In this document: positions 1 to 8,584 of the stretch, piece by piece
Position numbering within the stretch: position 1 is the first letter of the stretch
How the letters are laid out: each line of letters begins with the position of its first letter
Source: Inhella gelatinilytica
GTDB lineage: Bacteria > Pseudomonadota > Gammaproteobacteria > Burkholderiales > Burkholderiaceae_C
DNA: 64,000 nt
Reading direction: 5' to 3'
NCBI RefSeq assembly: GCF_016093295.1
Contig: NZ_JAEDAL010000002.1
Coordinates: forward strand, 62,001 to 126,000
Made by a program: the position numbers and the translations under genes
The notes under the pieces: model-generated
The model's database searches: none
Told to the model about the DNA's origin: nothing
The model's input: the letters and a program-made list of their open reading frames with translations, nothing else

Positions 1-1191
1 GTGCTGGACCCCTTGCGGTTCGCGCCCTGGGCGTACCAGCCCAAGGTCCTGGCCACCGAACTGTGGGTGGACGGCGTTGCCCGCCCCCTGAGCAGTTTGA
101 GCCCCCGCCTGCAGTTGCAACCGAACCACCGCAGCTTCCAGGTTGAATTCAGTGCCATTGACTTCAGCCTGCCGGGCCGCAACCGGTATCGCTATCGGAT
201 GCAGGGGGTTGACGCGGAGTGGCTGAAGGCCGACGCGGGGGAGCGCCGGGCGAGCTACGGCGGCTTGAGCCCCGGCCGCTATGTGCTCGAAATTCAAGGC
301 ACCAACCGCAATGGCCAATGGAGCCCGCACGCTTTGACCATCGAGGTCGAAGTCTTGCCGGCCTGGTGGCAGACCCTTTGGGCACGGCTGGCGATGGGGC
401 TGCTGGCGGTGCTGGGCATCACCGCCATCGTGCACGTGCGCACCGTGCTCTTGCGCCGGCGTCAACGGGTGCTGGAACAGAGCGTCAAGGAACGCACCGA
501 AGCCCTGGAAGCTGCCACCCGCGCCCTCGAAGAGGCGGCGATGAGTGACCCGCTCACGGGGCTGCGCAACCGCCGCTTCCTGATGGAGCGTTTGGACGAC
601 GACCTGCGTTTGGTGCTGCGCCAGCATGAAGAGGCCTTGCGCCAGGGGCGTGCGGCCGCGGACGCCGATTTGTGCTTTTTCATGATCGACATCGACCACT
701 TCAAGCAGGTCAACGACCAACACGGGCACGCCGCCGGGGACTCCGTGCTGGTTCAGATGCGTGAGCGTCTGCAGGAGGTGTTCCGCGAGTCGGATTACCT
801 GGTCCGCTGGGGCGGCGAAGAATTCTTGGTGGTGGCGCGGGCCAGCGACCGACACAGCGCGGCCGAGTTGGCTGAGCGGGCGCGCCGGGCGGTGGCGGAG
901 CGCCCCTTCGAGTTGCCGCAGGGGCGCACCCTGTTGCGCACCTGTTCCATCGGCTTTGCCTGCTATCCGCTGCTGCCCCTCCACCCACGGACTACGGGCT
1001 GGACCGTGGTGGTGGATTTGGCGGACGCCGCGCTCTATCAGGCGAAGCGAGGGGGCCGCAACCGGTGGGTTGGCGTGGTGGACGCCGGGAAGTGGACGGT
1101 TCAGGCGCTGGCGGACCTGCACCCGAGCGGTGAGGGCTTGCCGGAAGGCTTGAGCGTGGTCAGCGGTCCGTCGGCGGCGACGCCCGGCTGA
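1..1191 (+). CDS. Y_Y_Y/GGDEF diguanylate cyclase, 5'-truncated
   Basis: C-terminal part of a membrane-bound diguanylate cyclase that would make cyclic di-GMP. The frame is open at base 1, so the N-terminus, probably a two-component-type beta-propeller sensor, lies outside the window. Visible in order are a Y_Y_Y beta-sandwich domain (about residues 45-115 of this fragment), one transmembrane helix (about 122-147), a short coiled-coil linker and a GGDEF domain starting at DPLTGLRNRR. The active site reads GGEEF (271-275). RESD sits five residues before it, matching the RxxD inhibitory I-site, so product feedback is likely. The GTG at base 1 should not be taken as the start. The gene converges on the hemerythrin gene with a 3-bp gap. 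Confidence 0.88.
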   Translation: MLDPLRFAPWAYQPKVLATELWVDGVARPLSSLSPRLQLQPNHRSFQVEFSAIDFSLPGRNRYRYRMQGVDAEWLKADAGERRASYGGLSPGRYVLEIQGTNRNGQWSPHALTIEVEVLPAWWQTLWARLAMGLLAVLGITAIVHVRTVLLRRRQRVLEQSVKERTEALEAATRALEEAAMSDPLTGLRNRRFLMERLDDDLRLVLRQHEEALRQGRAAADADLCFFMIDIDHFKQVNDQHGHAAGDSVLVQMRERLQEVFRESDYLVRWGGEEFLVVARASDRHSAAELAERARRAVAERPFELPQGRTLLRTCSIGFACYPLLPLHPRTTGWTVVVDLADAALYQAKRGGRNRWVGVVDAGKWTVQALADLHPSGEGLPEGLSVVSGPSAATPG

Positions 1192-1194
1192 CCG

Positions 1195-1674
1195 TCAGTT
1201 GCAGCCCACGCTGCCGCAGCCGGCATCGGCCTCGGCCGGGGCGGGGGCCACCGGCGTGGGGTGGTCCGGGTCGAAACCCAGGTTTTTCATTGTGAACACC
1301 AGGGCGGCGTCCATCATGTCGGCGTGCTGGGGCAGCCACTCGGCCAGGGCGGGCGCCAGATGGCGCATGGGCTCCCATTCCTGACGCTCCACGGCGCAAC
1401 TGCGTACGTCGCGCATCAGGTCCAGCACCATGCGGTGCTGCTTGGTGTGGCAGTTGTCCGCAGAAAAGCCCGTGGCGGCCATGAAGCCCTCTTCGCGCGC
1501 GAAGTGAGCCTGAACGTGCGCGTGCAGCGCGTCAAAAGCGGGCAAGGCGCCCTCGCCGTCGGCCGCTGCGGCCGCGTCCGCGAGCGCGTTGAGCAGGCGC
1601 ACAAACTCTTCGTGATCGGCGTCGATGTGCGGTTGTTGCAGCACCAACTCGTCGTTCCAGGCTAGGGCAGTCAT
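1195..1674 (-). CDS. Bacteriohemerythrin-family O2/iron-binding protein
   Basis: Single-domain hemerythrin of 159 residues, predicted to bind O2 at a di-iron centre in a four-helix bundle. The expected ligand pattern is visible: a His in an IDADH segment near residue 21, an H-x3-HF-x2-E stretch at about 53-62, a CHTKQH pair near 93-98 and a late HADMMDA stretch. There is no signal peptide, so it is probably cytosolic. After the domain comes a Pro/Ala linker ending in GCGSVGCN, a Cys pair not needed for the hemerythrin fold that could bind metal or form a disulfide. Such proteins often accompany chemotaxis or c-di-GMP proteins, and a GGDEF gene converges on this one. Confidence 0.9.
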   Translation of the reverse strand: MTALAWNDELVLQQPHIDADHEEFVRLLNALADAAAAADGEGALPAFDALHAHVQAHFAREEGFMAATGFSADNCHTKQHRMVLDLMRDVRSCAVERQEWEPMRHLAPALAEWLPQHADMMDAALVFTMKNLGFDPDHPTPVAPAPAEADAGCGSVGCN

Positions 1675-1744
1675 GGGTGAATTGTCGCAGCCGGGCTGGG
1701 TTGGGCCTTGAACCGGGTCAACCGGCCGCTTTCCCCACCCTTGC

Positions 1745-1775
1745 CAAAAGAAAAGCCGGCCCAGTGGGCCGGCTT
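1745..1775 (-). terminator. Rho-independent terminator of the TonB receptor gene
   Basis: A perfect 10-bp inverted repeat, AAGCCGGCCC / GGGCCGGCTT with a 3-nt loop, lies at 1753-1775. Read on the minus strand the stem is followed by TTCTTTT, a classic intrinsic terminator just after the stop of the TonB-dependent receptor gene. Confidence 0.85.
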
Positions 1776-1795
1776 GGAGGCGGGGTGCCCCGGGC

Positions 1796-4561
1796 TTAGC
1801 GCATCGAGTAGCTGAAGCTCAGGAAGTAGCTGCGGCCGCGCGGGTCCCCGTAGGTCGGGTCCCAGGTGACCTGGAAGTACCGCGCTTGGTTGGTGAACGG
1901 TGGGGCGGTGTTGGCCACGTTCAGCACGCCAAAGCGCAGGCGCATTTGCGGGCTCACCTTGTAGCTGCCGGTCAAGTCCCACAGCGAGTAGGCCTCGACA
2001 TCGCGGTCGTTCCACTCCGGCGCGGCCAGGCCGGGCACGTTTTGGTCGCGGTAGCCCGACAGGTAGGTGTTGCTCAGCGTCAGGCCGAAGGGGCCGCGGT
2101 CCCAGTCCACGCTCACCTTGTGGCGCCAGCGTTGAACGGCCTTGTCGTCCTTGAACTTGCCCAAGCCGTCCACCAGGGGCGAGCGCGGGTCGGTGGCGAA
2201 CTTGTATTCGGTGACCAGCGTGCCGGCGGCGCTCACCGCAAAGCGGCCGATTTCGGTGGCGGTGCCGCGCCAGTTCAGCGCCACATCAATCCCCGAGGTA
2301 TTCAGCTTGCCGCGGTTCTCCTTCTTGACGTTGACGTAGTTGACGAAGCCGTCCGAGAAGCGCGCGACGATCTTGGGGTCGTTGTAGTAGACCGGGTTGG
2401 TGAAGATGGTCTCTTCGCCGATCTCGCTGATGATGTCCGTCTTGCGGATCGTCCAGTAGTCGATGGACCCGCTCCACTCCCGCGTGGGTTCGAACACCAC
2501 GCCCACGCTGGCCTGCTTGGATTTCTCGGGCTTGAGGTCAGGGTTGGAGGCGCGGTCCACCGGCATCTGCGCCACTTCGCCCGACACCGGGTCGCGCACA
2601 AAGCTGGCGGTGATGCCCGAGCGCAGCGGCAGGAACAACTCGGCCACCGAGGGCGCGCGGAAGCCGGTGCCGAACGAGGCGCGGGCCAGCAGGCTCTTGC
2701 TGGGGCGGAAGCTCAGGCCCAGCTTGGGGTTGGTGGTGGAGAGGCTTGGCGAGGTCAGCCCCGTGCGGGCATCGCTCACGCCTTGGTAGCGGTCATGGCG
2801 CAGGGCGAACTGGCCCTCCCACTGCTTGGTGAAGGGGGCGCTGATTTCCGCATAAACGCCCGCCACATTGCGCTGGTGGTCGGTGTCCGAGAGCAAGGCG
2901 CCCGAGCTGGAGCGGTCTCCCGTGATGTCATTGGCCTTCAGCACATCGGAGGCGCGGAACGCCACCTCTTCGCGGCGCAACTCGGCCCCCAGGGCCAGCA
3001 TGGCGTCGCCGCCGTCCAATTCGGCCAGCGCACGGGTCAGCTTGCCGTCCAGGCTGGTGGCGCGGCCTTCCGCACGGCGCGAACCGCCGTCCAGGCGAAT
3101 GGAATTCATGAAGGCTTGACCGGCTGTGCGGTCTGCGGGAGCCTGGAAGGGGTTGTACTGACCGGCCTTCAAGCCGGCTTCCAGTTTGGAGAACGACACC
3201 CAGCCCGACAAGTCGGTGTCGGTGACCTGATTGCGGCTGAAGTTCAGGGCCGTGTCGTAGTCCCACTCGCCAAAGTGGCCTTGGGCACCAGCCACGAGGC
3301 GGCTGCCCTCGCTCTCGACGCGGCTCACGCGCTTGCCGGCGTCCTCCAACCGGAAGCGGAAGTCCACCGGGGTGGTGATGCCGGTCGCAGCTTGCAGCGA
3401 GGCGGGCAGGGTGATGCCCGAGGCGGTGCGGAAGCGCGCCGTCGCCGGCGAGGCTGCGTAGTCGGTTTCGGCGCGGGTCAGCAGCAGCTCGGCAAACAGC
3501 TGGTGGTCGGGGGCCACCTGGAAGGTCACGCGGCCCAGGGCGCTGGCCTTGTCCGCCGCCGGGTAGATCTCCGAGCCGGCCACGTAGTCGTAGGAGCAGC
3601 CTTCGCGCCCGCCCAGGCCCAGGGCCACGACCGAATTCGGGTTGGGGGCACCCGTGCAAGCGGACTTGCCAAAGTTCACGCGGCGCGAGCCCGAGTTCGG
3701 GCCGCCCGGGTTCCAGGTGCCGTTGGCGTTGCTGCCCTTGAGCGCGGTGTTCGGGTTGGCCAGCACGAAGTTGTTCAGCGCCGTCAGCTGCGACGAGGTC
3801 AAGTCCACGTTCGCAGGGAACGAGTTGCTGGAGGTTTGCGGCGGCAGGCGGCCGGGCAGGTTGTATTCGCGAATGAAGTCGCGTTGCGTGGCATTGAGCT
3901 CGCCGAGCTTTTGCACGTCTAGGTTGAGGAAGGCGTTGAAGCCGTCCTTGCGCAGGTCGCCCACGCCGCCTGACACCGTCAGCGTGGTCTTCTTGGCCCC
4001 GCCTTCTTGCGTGTCCAGCGCATAGAGGTTCAGGTCTGCGCCTTGGTAATCCTTGCGGGTGATGAAGTTGATCACGCCGCCCATGGCGTCCGTGCCATAG
4101 ATGGCCGAGGCGCCGTCTTTGAGCACTTCCACGCGCTGGATCGCGCCGGCGGGGATGGTGTTCAGGTCCACGCCCGCGTTGTCCCCCGGGCTGGCGAAGT
4201 TGGCGAGGCGGCGGCCGTTGAGCAGCACCAGGGTCGAGGACACCCCCAGGCCGCGAAGGTTGGCGCCGTTGAAGCCGCGCTGGCCGCCCATCTGGTCACT
4301 GACGCTGGCGCCATCGGTCAGGCCGCCCACGTTGGAGGTGATTTTTTGCAGCAGCTCGGCCGCGGTGGTCACGCCGGACTTGGCGATGTCCTCGCGCTTG
4401 ATGACTTCCACCGGCAGGGCGGTTTCGCCGTCGATGCGCTTGATGCTGGAGCCCGTGACCTCGATGCGTTCGAGCTTGACGTCTTCAGCATGGGCCAGGG
4501 GTAAGGCCAGCGCCATCAGGGCGGCGCGGGCGATGGCGTGAAGGGGAACAGGTCGGTTCAT
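1796..4561 (-). CDS. TonB-dependent outer-membrane receptor
   Basis: Protein of 921 residues: a signal peptide (about 1-25, ending AHA), a plug domain beginning EDVKLERIEVTGS and containing LLNGRRL and DGASAIYGTDAMGG, then a long C-terminal beta-barrel with alternating aromatic strands. It is predicted to take up a ligand across the outer membrane using TonB/ExbBD energy. The large size and Asn/Ser/Gly-rich early barrel loops fit the class that imports polymers or peptides rather than a ferric siderophore, but the ligand cannot be read from sequence. It is transcribed divergently from the cyanophycinase operon, so cyanophycin fragments are the first candidate substrate (inference). A strong terminator follows. 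Confidence 0.92.
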   Translation of the reverse strand: MNRPVPLHAIARAALMALALPLAHAEDVKLERIEVTGSSIKRIDGETALPVEVIKREDIAKSGVTTAAELLQKITSNVGGLTDGASVSDQMGGQRGFNGANLRGLGVSSTLVLLNGRRLANFASPGDNAGVDLNTIPAGAIQRVEVLKDGASAIYGTDAMGGVINFITRKDYQGADLNLYALDTQEGGAKKTTLTVSGGVGDLRKDGFNAFLNLDVQKLGELNATQRDFIREYNLPGRLPPQTSSNSFPANVDLTSSQLTALNNFVLANPNTALKGSNANGTWNPGGPNSGSRRVNFGKSACTGAPNPNSVVALGLGGREGCSYDYVAGSEIYPAADKASALGRVTFQVAPDHQLFAELLLTRAETDYAASPATARFRTASGITLPASLQAATGITTPVDFRFRLEDAGKRVSRVESEGSRLVAGAQGHFGEWDYDTALNFSRNQVTDTDLSGWVSFSKLEAGLKAGQYNPFQAPADRTAGQAFMNSIRLDGGSRRAEGRATSLDGKLTRALAELDGGDAMLALGAELRREEVAFRASDVLKANDITGDRSSSGALLSDTDHQRNVAGVYAEISAPFTKQWEGQFALRHDRYQGVSDARTGLTSPSLSTTNPKLGLSFRPSKSLLARASFGTGFRAPSVAELFLPLRSGITASFVRDPVSGEVAQMPVDRASNPDLKPEKSKQASVGVVFEPTREWSGSIDYWTIRKTDIISEIGEETIFTNPVYYNDPKIVARFSDGFVNYVNVKKENRGKLNTSGIDVALNWRGTATEIGRFAVSAAGTLVTEYKFATDPRSPLVDGLGKFKDDKAVQRWRHKVSVDWDRGPFGLTLSNTYLSGYRDQNVPGLAAPEWNDRDVEAYSLWDLTGSYKVSPQMRLRFGVLNVANTAPPFTNQARYFQVTWDPTYGDPRGRSYFLSFSYSMR

Positions 4562-4643
4562 GGCGGGGTTCAGGGGTAAGAGGTGGAGAACGCCACGACT
4601 CTAGAAACGCGGCCGGCGCGGCCCTACAGGGTTGGCCCCCCGG

Positions 4644-4711
4644 GGTCGCTTCGCCGCAAGTGGGCGTCGCAAGCCTGCAAGTCCGGCTGGCTGACTTGCG
4701 GGATTGCGACA
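4644..4711 (+). promoter_or_regulatory. ArgR-type operator half-sites, 21-bp spacing
   Basis: The intergenic region holds two tandem half-sites on the plus strand, GGTCGC-N8-AA (4644-4659) and CGTCGC-N8-AA (4665-4680), exactly 21 bp apart. A third on the minus strand, TGTCGC-N8-AA (4711 down to 4696), matches exactly. TGTCGC-N8-AA-N5 is the half-site consensus known for Pseudomonas ArgR. Part of the same pattern is repeated GCAAGT/ACTTGC hexamers and a perfect palindrome, GCACTTGCAAGTGC, at 4713-4726. An ArgR-like regulator is encoded in the operon downstream. Binding itself is inferred. Confidence 0.6.
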
Positions 4712-4787
4712 TGCACTTGCAAGTGCCCTGTAAATGAGCGCCTTCTGCGGTGCAACCCGCTGGCCCGCGACGCGTGGGGCTGACAAC

Positions 4788-6044
4788 ATGCCGGCCATGA
4801 ACGCAATCCGAACCCTGGTCGCGCTGTTGACCTGTTGGCCGCTGTGGGGGCAAGCCCAGACCGCTGTGGTGGCAGGCGGCGCCCTGCGCTTTGACAACGA
4901 CGCGGTGTGGCAGCGCATCGTGGACGAGGCCGGAGGGCGCGGCGCGCCCATCGCCGTTTTTGCCACCGCCGCCGGCAACCCGGCGCGCAGCGGCGCGCTG
5001 ATCGTCGAGGCGCTGCAGCGCCGCGGGGCGCAGGCCCGCTTCATCCCGGTGGCCCCCAAGCTCAAGGGTGTGGACCTCCCACAGCAGCTGAACGACCCGG
5101 CGCTGATCGAGCAGGTGCGCCAATCGCGGGGCGTGTTCTTTTCGGGTGGGGCGCAGGAGTTGATCGTGGACACGCTGCAGCCCGGCGGCGAGGCGACGCC
5201 GATGCTCCAAGCCATCCGTCAGGTGTTCGACCGAGGCGGCGTGGTGGCGGGCACCAGCGCGGGCGCGGCCATCATGAGCCGCATGATGTTCCGCGACGCC
5301 CAGGACAACCACCAGATCCTCAAAGGCCGCTGGCGCGCGGGCCAGGAGTACGACCGCGGCCTCGGCTTTGTGGGGCCGGACTTGTTCATCGACCAGCACT
5401 TCTTGAAGCGCGGGCGCATCGGGCGCCTGCTGCCGGCCATGCAGGCGCTGGGCTATGGCGTGGCCCTGGGGGTCGAAGAGAACTCGGCCGTGGTGGTCAA
5501 GCAGGGCGAGGTGGAGGTCATCGGCCAACGAGGGGCCTTGCTGGTGGATTTGCGCGAGGCCGTGCGCGACGCCCGTGAGCCCCATTTCAACCTGAAGGGC
5601 GCCGTGCTCAGCTACCTGGACAGCGGCGACCGCCACCACCTGGGCACGGGCGTCACCACGCCCTCGGCCCACAAGCTGCGCGAACCCCGGCTGGACCCCG
5701 CAGCTCCCGACTTCAATCCTGGATTGCAGGGCGAGCCGTACTTCCTGGACATTCTGGGCGACCAGACCGTGGTGACCGCCATGGCCCACCTGATCGAGGG
5801 CGGCCTGCCCGAGGTGCGCGGCCTGGCCTACCGGGCCCGCCCGCGCCCGGACGATGAGGCGCCCGAGCTGGGCTTTGAGTTCCGCCTCTACACGGGCCCC
5901 GGCACGGTCGGTTGGTTCACCGGGGCCCGGGGTGGCGAGGACTACACCCTGCTCAAGGTTCGCCTCGACGTGCGCCCCGTGCGCGTGGTCCAGCCCCTGG
6001 TCCAGCCTTGGGCCCCGCCTGAGCCAGCTGCTCCCTCCCGTTGA
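4788..6044 (+). CDS. cphE: Exported cyanophycinase (peptidase family S51)
   Basis: Cyanophycinase, a serine exopeptidase releasing beta-Asp-Arg dipeptides from cyanophycin (multi-L-arginyl-poly-L-aspartate). From the ATG at 4788 it is 418 residues. A signal peptide (ending GQAQ) makes it an exported, CphE-like form acting on external polymer. The nucleophile Ser157 lies in GTSAGAA, and FFSGGAQE precedes it, both typical of S51. The ATG at 4797 is an equally good start; the upstream ATG at 4734 would bury the signal peptide. It heads an operon with a CphZ-like hydrolase, a carrier, an ArgR-like regulator and arginine succinyltransferase. The symbol rests on the signal peptide and family match. 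Confidence 0.85.
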   Translation: MPAMNAIRTLVALLTCWPLWGQAQTAVVAGGALRFDNDAVWQRIVDEAGGRGAPIAVFATAAGNPARSGALIVEALQRRGAQARFIPVAPKLKGVDLPQQLNDPALIEQVRQSRGVFFSGGAQELIVDTLQPGGEATPMLQAIRQVFDRGGVVAGTSAGAAIMSRMMFRDAQDNHQILKGRWRAGQEYDRGLGFVGPDLFIDQHFLKRGRIGRLLPAMQALGYGVALGVEENSAVVVKQGEVEVIGQRGALLVDLREAVRDAREPHFNLKGAVLSYLDSGDRHHLGTGVTTPSAHKLREPRLDPAAPDFNPGLQGEPYFLDILGDQTVVTAMAHLIEGGLPEVRGLAYRARPRPDDEAPELGFEFRLYTGPGTVGWFTGARGGEDYTLLKVRLDVRPVRVVQPLVQPWAPPEPAAPSR

Positions 6045-6086
6045 CCCTTCCGTTAAACGTTTCGCAGGCCTCGTGCCTGCCTCCCC

Positions 6087-7202
6087 ATGCACACCCAATT
6101 CCATGAACTGCCGGCCGGCAGCGTGGGCACGCAGCGCCGTCTGCGCAGCCTGCACTTCGGGGCCCAGGCCACCGGCCGCAAGGCCTACCTGCAAGCTGCC
6201 TTGCACGCGGACGAAGTCCCGCCCCTGCTGGTCGCGCAGCACCTGATCGAACGCCTCGCGGCGGCCGAGGCGGCCGGCGCCATCCCCGGCGAGATCGTGC
6301 TCGTGCCCATGGCCAACCCGATTGGTCTGAGCCAGGACTTGCAGGGCTCGGCCCTCGGGCGCTTTGACCTGGCCAGCGGGCTGAACTTCAACCGCGACTT
6401 CCGCGACCTCACAGGCGCCCTGAAGCGCGGGCTGGAGGGGCAGCTCACGGCGGACGCGGCCGAGAACACCCGGCGCATCCGTGCAGCCGCGCGGGCCGAG
6501 CTGGAGGCCTGGGAGCCGCAATCGGAAGCCGAAGCGCTGAAGAAGCTGCTGCAAGGCCTGGCACTGGACGCCGATCTGGTGCTGGACCTGCACTGCGACA
6601 ACCAAGCCGTGCTGCACGTCTATACGGGCACGGCCAACGTGCCCGCCCTGCAGCCGCTTGCGGCCTACCTGGGGGCCCAGGCCCTGCTGACCTGCGACCT
6701 GGCCGGCGGTGACCCCTTCGACGAAGCCCTGACCCGCCCGTGGTGGGAGCTGGCCACGCACTTTGCGGGTCGCCACCCTATCGCCCTGGGCTGTGTGGGC
6801 GGCACGGTGGAGTTGCGCGGCGAGACCGAGGTCTCCCACACCCTGGCGGCGCAGGACGCGAGCGCGCTGATGGACTACCTGACCCAGCAAGGTCACCTGG
6901 ACGGCCCCGTGCCGCCGCTGCCAACGGGTTGTGGGGCCACACCCCTGGAGGGGGTGGATGCCGTGGTGGCGCCCTGCGCCGGCGTGCTGGTCTTTGCCGT
7001 GCAACCGGGGGACTGGGTCGAGGCGGGGCAGCTGGTGGTGGAGGTCATCGACCCGCTGACCGACGCCCGCACCCCCTTGCACGCCCGCGCCACCGGCCGT
7101 TGTTTTGCCCGCACCGCTCGGCGTTATGCCACACGGGGCATGCGCTTGGCCAAGGTGGCCGGGCCCACTCCCATCCGTTCTGGAAAGCTCCTCTCACCAT
7201 GA
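6087..7202 (+). CDS. cphZ: M14/aspartoacylase-family hydrolase, CphZ (AotO)-like
   Basis: Zinc hydrolase of the succinylglutamate desuccinylase/aspartoacylase family, 371 residues. Zinc ligands fit His40 and Glu43 (HADE) and His169 (DLHCDN). A biotinyl/lipoyl-like beta domain forms the C-terminus (about 285-365), as in this family. CphZ, which includes Pseudomonas AotO from the aot-argR operon, belongs to this family and splits beta-Asp-Arg into Asp and Arg. Here the gene sits between a cyanophycinase and an argR-like gene, which makes CphZ the best call. Alternatives are AstE (succinylglutamate desuccinylase) or an N-acyl amino acid deacylase. It lacks a signal peptide, so dipeptide would be cleaved inside the cell. 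It overlaps the next gene by ATGA. Confidence 0.75.
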   Translation: MHTQFHELPAGSVGTQRRLRSLHFGAQATGRKAYLQAALHADEVPPLLVAQHLIERLAAAEAAGAIPGEIVLVPMANPIGLSQDLQGSALGRFDLASGLNFNRDFRDLTGALKRGLEGQLTADAAENTRRIRAAARAELEAWEPQSEAEALKKLLQGLALDADLVLDLHCDNQAVLHVYTGTANVPALQPLAAYLGAQALLTCDLAGGDPFDEALTRPWWELATHFAGRHPIALGCVGGTVELRGETEVSHTLAAQDASALMDYLTQQGHLDGPVPPLPTGCGATPLEGVDAVVAPCAGVLVFAVQPGDWVEAGQLVVEVIDPLTDARTPLHARATGRCFARTARRYATRGMRLAKVAGPTPIRSGKLLSP

Positions 7203-8584
7203 AGCTGCGCCTGCCCAATACCTACGTTTTGTTGTTCGCGCTGCTGGCGCTGATCGCCCTGATGACCTGGGTCGTCCCCGCCGGGCGCTTCGACACCCAG
7301 CTGGTCGAGGGCAAAAAGATCATCGTCGCGGGCTCCTACCACGTGGTGGAGTCCAAGCCTCAGGGCCTGGTGGCGCTGCTGACTTCGCCCATCCGGGGCT
7401 TTGTCGAGGCCGCGCAAATCATCGGCTTTGTGCTGATCGTGGGCGGGGCTTTTGCCGTGCTGCAAAAGACCGAGGCGATCGACTCGCTGATCAAGTCGGT
7501 GGCCAAGGCCCATTCGCGCTCGCCCTTGGTGCGGGCGGCGGTGATTCCGGTGTTCGTCACCCTGTTCTCGCTGGGTGGCGCGACGTTTGGCATGGCGGAG
7601 GAGGCCATCCCCTTCGTGCTGATCTTCATCCCGCTGGCGCTGGCGCTGCGGTATGACACGCTGACGGGCGTGGCCATTCCCTTCGTGGGCTCCCAGGTGG
7701 GCTTTGCCACGGCATTTCTGAACCCCTTCAACGTGGGCGTGGCGCAGGGCATCGCCGGCGTGCCCATGTTCTCGGGGATTGGCTTTCGGGCCCTCTGCTG
7801 GGCGATTGCCACGGGCCTGACCATTGGCTTTCTGGTCTGGTGGGCGCGCCGCGTGCAGCGCGCGCCGCAACTCAGCCCCACCTACGAGATGGACCAGGAG
7901 CGCCGCCGCACCCTGGACCTGGCCAGCTTTGAGCAGTTCAGCGGCATGAGCGTTCGGCACCAGGCGGTGCTGGCGCTCTTCGTGCTCACGCTCGGCGCCA
8001 TGATCGTCGGCGTGGTTCGCTATGGCTGGTACATCGACGAAATCGCGGCGCTCTTCTTTGCCATGGCGATCGGCGTGGCCCTGGTGGGGCGGCTCGCGAC
8101 GGACGAGTGGATTGGCGCCTTTGTGCAAGGGGCCAAGGACTTGGTGGGCACGGCCCTGGTGATTGCGCTGGCCAAGGGCACGGTGATCCTGATGCGCGAA
8201 GGCCAAATCATCGATACGCTGCTGAACGCGCTCGCGCCGCTGGTGGAGTCCAGCAGCCCGGTGTTCTCGGCCCACAAGATGTTTGCGATTCAGTCGGTGA
8301 TCAACTTCTTCATCCACTCCGGCACCGGTCAGGCGGCCCTGACCATGCCCATCATGGCGCCGCTGGCCGACCTGGTGGGGGTGACGCGGCAGACCGCCGT
8401 CCTGGCCTTCCAGTTCGGCGAGCTGACCACGCCCATCATCCCGACCTCAGGCATCACCGTGGGGGTGCTGGCGCTGGCCGGTGTGCCGTTCGGGCGCTGG
8501 GTGCGGTGGATGCTGCCGCTGCAAGGTCTTTACCTGGTCATGGCCCTGGTGCTGCTGGCCATTCCACACTGGATCGGCTGGTGA
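7199..8584 (+). CDS. YfcC/ArcD-like amino-acid or peptide carrier
   Basis: Polytopic membrane protein of 461 residues with about 12 hydrophobic segments, of the YfcC family (C4-dicarboxylate/arginine-ornithine carrier group). Recognisable features are the opening LPNTYVLLFAL followed by MTWVVPAGRFD, the GMAEEAIPF segment and the conserved HSGTGQAA loop near residue 375. It probably moves arginine, ornithine or beta-Asp-Arg across the inner membrane; the substrate is inferred from its place between the CphZ-like hydrolase and the ArgR-like regulator. In Pseudomonas the matching position is held by the AotJQMP ABC transporter. The start overlaps the previous stop (ATGA) and its stop overlaps the next start (TGATG). 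Confidence 0.82.
   Translation: MKLRLPNTYVLLFALLALIALMTWVVPAGRFDTQLVEGKKIIVAGSYHVVESKPQGLVALLTSPIRGFVEAAQIIGFVLIVGGAFAVLQKTEAIDSLIKSVAKAHSRSPLVRAAVIPVFVTLFSLGGATFGMAEEAIPFVLIFIPLALALRYDTLTGVAIPFVGSQVGFATAFLNPFNVGVAQGIAGVPMFSGIGFRALCWAIATGLTIGFLVWWARRVQRAPQLSPTYEMDQERRRTLDLASFEQFSGMSVRHQAVLALFVLTLGAMIVGVVRYGWYIDEIAALFFAMAIGVALVGRLATDEWIGAFVQGAKDLVGTALVIALAKGTVILMREGQIIDTLLNALAPLVESSSPVFSAHKMFAIQSVINFFIHSGTGQAALTMPIMAPLADLVGVTRQTAVLAFQFGELTTPIIPTSGITVGVLALAGVPFGRWVRWMLPLQGLYLVMALVLLAIPHWIGW

Noticed and set aside
4485-7082. Very long minus-strand frame antisense to the cyanophycinase and M14 genes
   Set aside because: It has no family motifs and is a shadow of two convincingly coding plus-strand genes; GC-rich third positions make such frames common.
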